NCBI RefSeq assembly: GCF_001597725.1
Contig: NZ_LUTR01000001.1
Coordinates: 124,001 to 188,000 of the forward strand
Source of the DNA: Neptuniibacter marinus
GTDB taxonomy: Bacteria; Pseudomonadota; Gammaproteobacteria; Pseudomonadales; Balneatricaceae
Length of the DNA: 64,000 nucleotides
Direction of reading: 5' to 3'
Both the position numbers and the translations under genes were made by a program. Below are positions 61,436 through 64,000 of the stretch, piece after piece; position 1 is the stretch's first letter; the number at the start of each line of letters is the position of its first letter. The notes under the pieces were generated by a model. That model ran no database searches, was not told the DNA's origin, and worked only from the letters and a program-made list of their open reading frames with translations.

Positions 61436-62071
61436 CTAGCTTGGTATCGCTTTAGATGTAGCCAATTTCAACGCTAACCCAATAAATACCACGCCAGCTA
61501 GGCGATTCAGATAAAGCTGAGCGACCGGTGAGCGATTAAGCCAATACCCCAAACCCGCCGCTAACATCGCGATAACACACAAAACAGCCAACGCCACCAA
61601 CATAAAAACACCACCGAGCATAAAAACTTGCTGGGTAAACGCCCCCTTTTCCGGCACAACAAATTGCGGAAGAAAAGCCAGAAAAAAGATAGAAACCTTA
61701 GGGTTAGTGATATTCATAAGGATACCGCGACGGTATAAGGCACTTAGTGACAGAGCTCCTCGGCGCGTTAATTCAACACTGTCAGCAGACGCTTGAAATG
61801 CACACACCGCCAAATAAACAAGATAGATAGCCCCTATTACTTTCAACACAGTAAACGCTACAACCGATGTTTGGAAAATAGCAGCAACACCTAGCGCAAC
61901 GGCTGAGGTATGGACAATCAAACCGGTACAAAGCCCTAAAGAAAGCATAATCCCTGCAGCCCGCCCATGGATTGCTGACTGAGTTAACACAAAAAGATTA
62001 TCTGGCCCCGGCACAATCGCCAGTAGTGCTGAAGCCGTAATAAACATAATAAGGGATTCAATAGGTATCAC
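61436..62071 (-). CDS. LysE/RhtB family amino-acid exporter
   Basis: 211 residues, six-helix inner-membrane exporter. Family features: 'ASALLAIVPGPDNLFVLTQSAIHGRAAGI', 'LGLCTGLIVHTSAVALGVAAIF', 'RRGILMNITNPKVSIFFLAFLPQF'. Most likely exports amino acids such as threonine/homoserine or lysine; the true substrate is not deducible. Convergent with the protease gene and co-directional with tmcA. Confidence 0.94.
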   Translation of the reverse strand: MIPIESLIMFITASALLAIVPGPDNLFVLTQSAIHGRAAGIMLSLGLCTGLIVHTSAVALGVAAIFQTSVVAFTVLKVIGAIYLVYLAVCAFQASADSVELTRRGALSLSALYRRGILMNITNPKVSIFFLAFLPQFVVPEKGAFTQQVFMLGGVFMLVALAVLCVIAMLAAGLGYWLNRSPVAQLYLNRLAGVVFIGLALKLATSKAIPS

Positions 62072-62106
62072 TACTGTTACTCCTTGTCAGCACAACAGGC
62101 TAAGTC

Positions 62107-64000
62107 TTAATTTTCTTTAACAACCGCCATGATGCGCAATACCACTTCACGGAATTGACGCATTAACTGCTTCCGGCCTTGTCCCCGTTTTTCAAGCAAC
62201 GCCCAACTTCTTTGCTGCATATTACGCTCCATAAGCAAGCGAAAATCATTATTCTGTAAGAAGATCTGTAACCTATTCTCTGACACCTTTTTCAGGAAAA
62301 GCAATAACAGCTTATGCAAGATATAAGCGCAACTTTCATAACTTCGATTATGGTAGCAAAACGCATCTAAATCGGACCAATCATGAGTGGTTAATTCAAA
62401 CGGGCCTTCCCCATGCTGTAATAACCGACAAACGAGCGGTATATCCAAATCGATCAGATCATCGCTTAAACGGTAATTAATCTGCTCTAAAAACCGTTGC
62501 CGCAAGTGTTCCTGTAATGCTTTGGCCTCGGCGGAAAGAGCCACAATAACCACCGCTGCATGGCTACCGCTCACACTGTCTTTAGCTGTTCCTAATCGAA
62601 CCGTTTCAAAACCATTACTTTGCCAATAACCCATAAGGTCAGTGCTGGCAGCAAAACTAGCCCCTAAATAATCCCACCCTTCAGCTTTAGCATATCTTTG
62701 GACTGCACTTAATAAGGTACTGCCCAACTGCTCTCGCTGAAGTACTGGATGGATAGCAACACGCATAATGCGCCCCGCCCTCAAATGGGCAGCCGCTTTA
62801 GCGCCTTCCTGACAGACTAAGGTTTGTGGAAGTAGATGACCTCGTGGCCTGCGTTTTCCCGACCAGATATCATCAACTAATTCCACGGGTAGAGGTCCCT
62901 CTTCTGCCACTAATACCGCCCCGGCAACGTTGTTATCTATTTTAAGTAGCCATATATGTAAATTAGGGCTATCTAACAAAACACGTAGGTCACCTGGTGA
63001 TGTACGATAATGAGCCAGTACCAGTAACCCAAATAACTGACCTAAAGTATCGTAATCCTCAATCAGCAGATCACGATCTATCTTTTCTATTACAGGTTGA
63101 ATATTACGCGTCTGCTCAGCACTATAGGCATCCAATAAAACGTGTTTATCAACCGCTTGCGCATTCAGTAACAACAGCTGAAACGTCAATGATTCCAGCG
63201 GATCCTGTGCTGACCAACGTATGGGCTGCTGAAGGTGAAGGTTTTTCCAATTAGGGGCATCACGATCGAGTACTTTCTTAAATCGAACGCTAAATCCCTG
63301 CCCTGTGCCTTCATAACCATGAATCGTCGAGGCGAAGGCAATACGAGGAAAACGCTGTAGTAATTTCGACAAAATCGGCACGGGGATCGCTGCCGCTTCA
63401 TCAACCAATAAAACCTGTCCTTCGCCCAACTCCCTCAATGCTAACTCAGGTTCTAAAAAACGTATCTGATGATCCCCGTTCTGCATTAAACCTTTACTGT
63501 ATTGGTAATCCGGTAGGAGCTGATGAGCCCTACTAAAAACTTCATCTACAGCGGCATAATCTGGTGCAGTAATTAATACCTGTTTATAATCCAATCCCGA
63601 CAATTGAGCAGCCGCAATACCTAAAGCAGCCGACTTCCCTCGACCTCGATCAGCAGTCAATACGGCGGGACGACGACCACGCCTAAACTGACTCAGAATC
63701 AGTTCAACGGCATGTTGTTGATCTACTGTTTTATTAGGCAGAATAGGCTCATCATCGCCACGCATTTCATCAGAGATCAACACTTCGGGTAGTTCAATCT
63801 CTACACCCGCTAAGGTGTTTTTTTCACGATAGATGACCGTATAAGCATCATCTTCTAACAACATAACTACCCGGGAGATAAAACGGCGGCCCGCATCACT
63901 ACTCTGATACGGATAAGCCACTATGCTTTTATGTTCCGGGTCATCATATTCAGGCCACTCATCTAAATCAGGGCAGACCAACACCAGCAAACTGCCCCCC
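62107..64000 (-). CDS. tmcA: tRNA(Met) cytidine acetyltransferase TmcA, N-terminus outside the window
   Basis: Forms N4-acetylcytidine at position 34 of elongator tRNA(Met) using acetyl-CoA and ATP/GTP. The window holds about 630 codons; the frame runs open past the edge and about 100 N-terminal residues are missing. Helicase-like ATPase motifs: Walker A 'TADRGRGKSAALG', Walker B 'VLLVDEAAAIPVP', 'FASTIHGYEGTGQGF'. GNAT acetyltransferase part: 'RIMRVAIHPVLQREQLGSTLLSAV'. The apparent start near 63990 is internal, not the true start. Confidence 0.95.
   Translation of the reverse strand, partial: GGSLLVLVCPDLDEWPEYDDPEHKSIVAYPYQSSDAGRRFISRVVMLLEDDAYTVIYREKNTLAGVEIELPEVLISDEMRGDDEPILPNKTVDQQHAVELILSQFRRGRRPAVLTADRGRGKSAALGIAAAQLSGLDYKQVLITAPDYAAVDEVFSRAHQLLPDYQYSKGLMQNGDHQIRFLEPELALRELGEGQVLLVDEAAAIPVPILSKLLQRFPRIAFASTIHGYEGTGQGFSVRFKKVLDRDAPNWKNLHLQQPIRWSAQDPLESLTFQLLLLNAQAVDKHVLLDAYSAEQTRNIQPVIEKIDRDLLIEDYDTLGQLFGLLVLAHYRTSPGDLRVLLDSPNLHIWLLKIDNNVAGAVLVAEEGPLPVELVDDIWSGKRRPRGHLLPQTLVCQEGAKAAAHLRAGRIMRVAIHPVLQREQLGSTLLSAVQRYAKAEGWDYLGASFAASTDLMGYWQSNGFETVRLGTAKDSVSGSHAAVVIVALSAEAKALQEHLRQRFLEQINYRLSDDLIDLDIPLVCRLLQHGEGPFELTTHDWSDLDAFCYHNRSYESCAYILHKLLLLFLKKVSENRLQIFLQNNDFRLLMERNMQQRSWALLEKRGQGRKQLMRQFREVVLRIMAVVKEN

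Noticed and set aside
1..64000. CRISPR arrays, insertion sequences, prophage genes, rRNA and tRNA genes
   Set aside because: No regularly spaced repeats, transposase or phage-like products, or recognisable rRNA/tRNA sequences were seen on reading; tRNA absence was not tested by software.

Overview
The window looks like a chromosomal segment of a moderately AT-rich marine gammaproteobacterium, most likely Oceanospirillales (Neptunomonas, Amphritea or Marinobacterium type). The basis is the gene mix: TRAP carboxylate transport, a phasin, EfpL, TmcA, Rof, a DUF3549 protein, many second-messenger and chemotaxis proteins, and RND pumps. No rRNA, tRNA, CRISPR array, insertion sequence or phage gene was seen, and gene density is normal.

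Layout. 0.1-1.5 kb: a small conserved-looking protein and a prepilin-like protein on the minus strand. 2.1-6.5 kb: a TRAP transporter operon (minus) with two very similar solute-binding proteins flanking the membrane subunits, preceded by a leader with a strong intrinsic terminator. 6.8-7.8 kb: an orphan small ORF and a CBS-pair protein. 8.4-14.9 kb: a periplasmic redox cluster made of a PQQ dehydrogenase, a Tat-exported Rieske protein, a small secreted protein, and a very large lipoprotein fusing a di-heme peroxidase/MauG-like domain to FG-GAP repeats and an ASPIC/UnbV domain. 15.4-21.7 kb: a tight seven-gene operon of a thermostable-hemolysin-family (probably acyltransferase-fold) protein, an AMP-dependent acyl ligase, a heme-oxygenase-like diiron protein, an SDR, a TPR protein and a QseB/QseC-type two-component system. 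A perfect PmrA/QseB-type box lies just upstream of its first gene. 22.2-31 kb: second-messenger and envelope genes, namely GAF-HD-GYP, CHASE2 adenylate cyclase, a metallo-beta-lactamase-fold phosphodiesterase candidate, two FecR proteins and a TPR/SLAM-like outer-membrane barrel. 31-38 kb: uvrB, an aminotransferase, dsbB, a DUF4442 protein and a chemoreceptor. 38-39.4 kb: a tiny ORF and a damaged LysR gene. 39.5-49.3 kb: two RND efflux systems with one TolC-type channel. 49.6-64 kb: an Ada-like methyltransferase, a GGDEF protein, DUF3549, an exonuclease, ybaK, DUF3820, rof, a MOSC/reductase/ferredoxin fusion, a phasin, a YaiI-type protein, a chemoreceptor overlapping a membrane NIT-like sensor gene, efpL, an aspartyl protease, a LysE exporter and the 3' part of tmcA.

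The best candidate for an undescribed system is the 15.4-21.7 kb operon. Its four enzyme-like proteins suggest activation, transfer and oxidation/reduction of an acyl chain, and its last two genes encode a regulator of the class that recognises the box upstream of the first gene. The second candidate is the PQQ/Rieske/di-heme-FG-GAP cluster, which looks like a self-contained periplasmic electron-transfer unit. The functions of both are inferred from protein family and context only.
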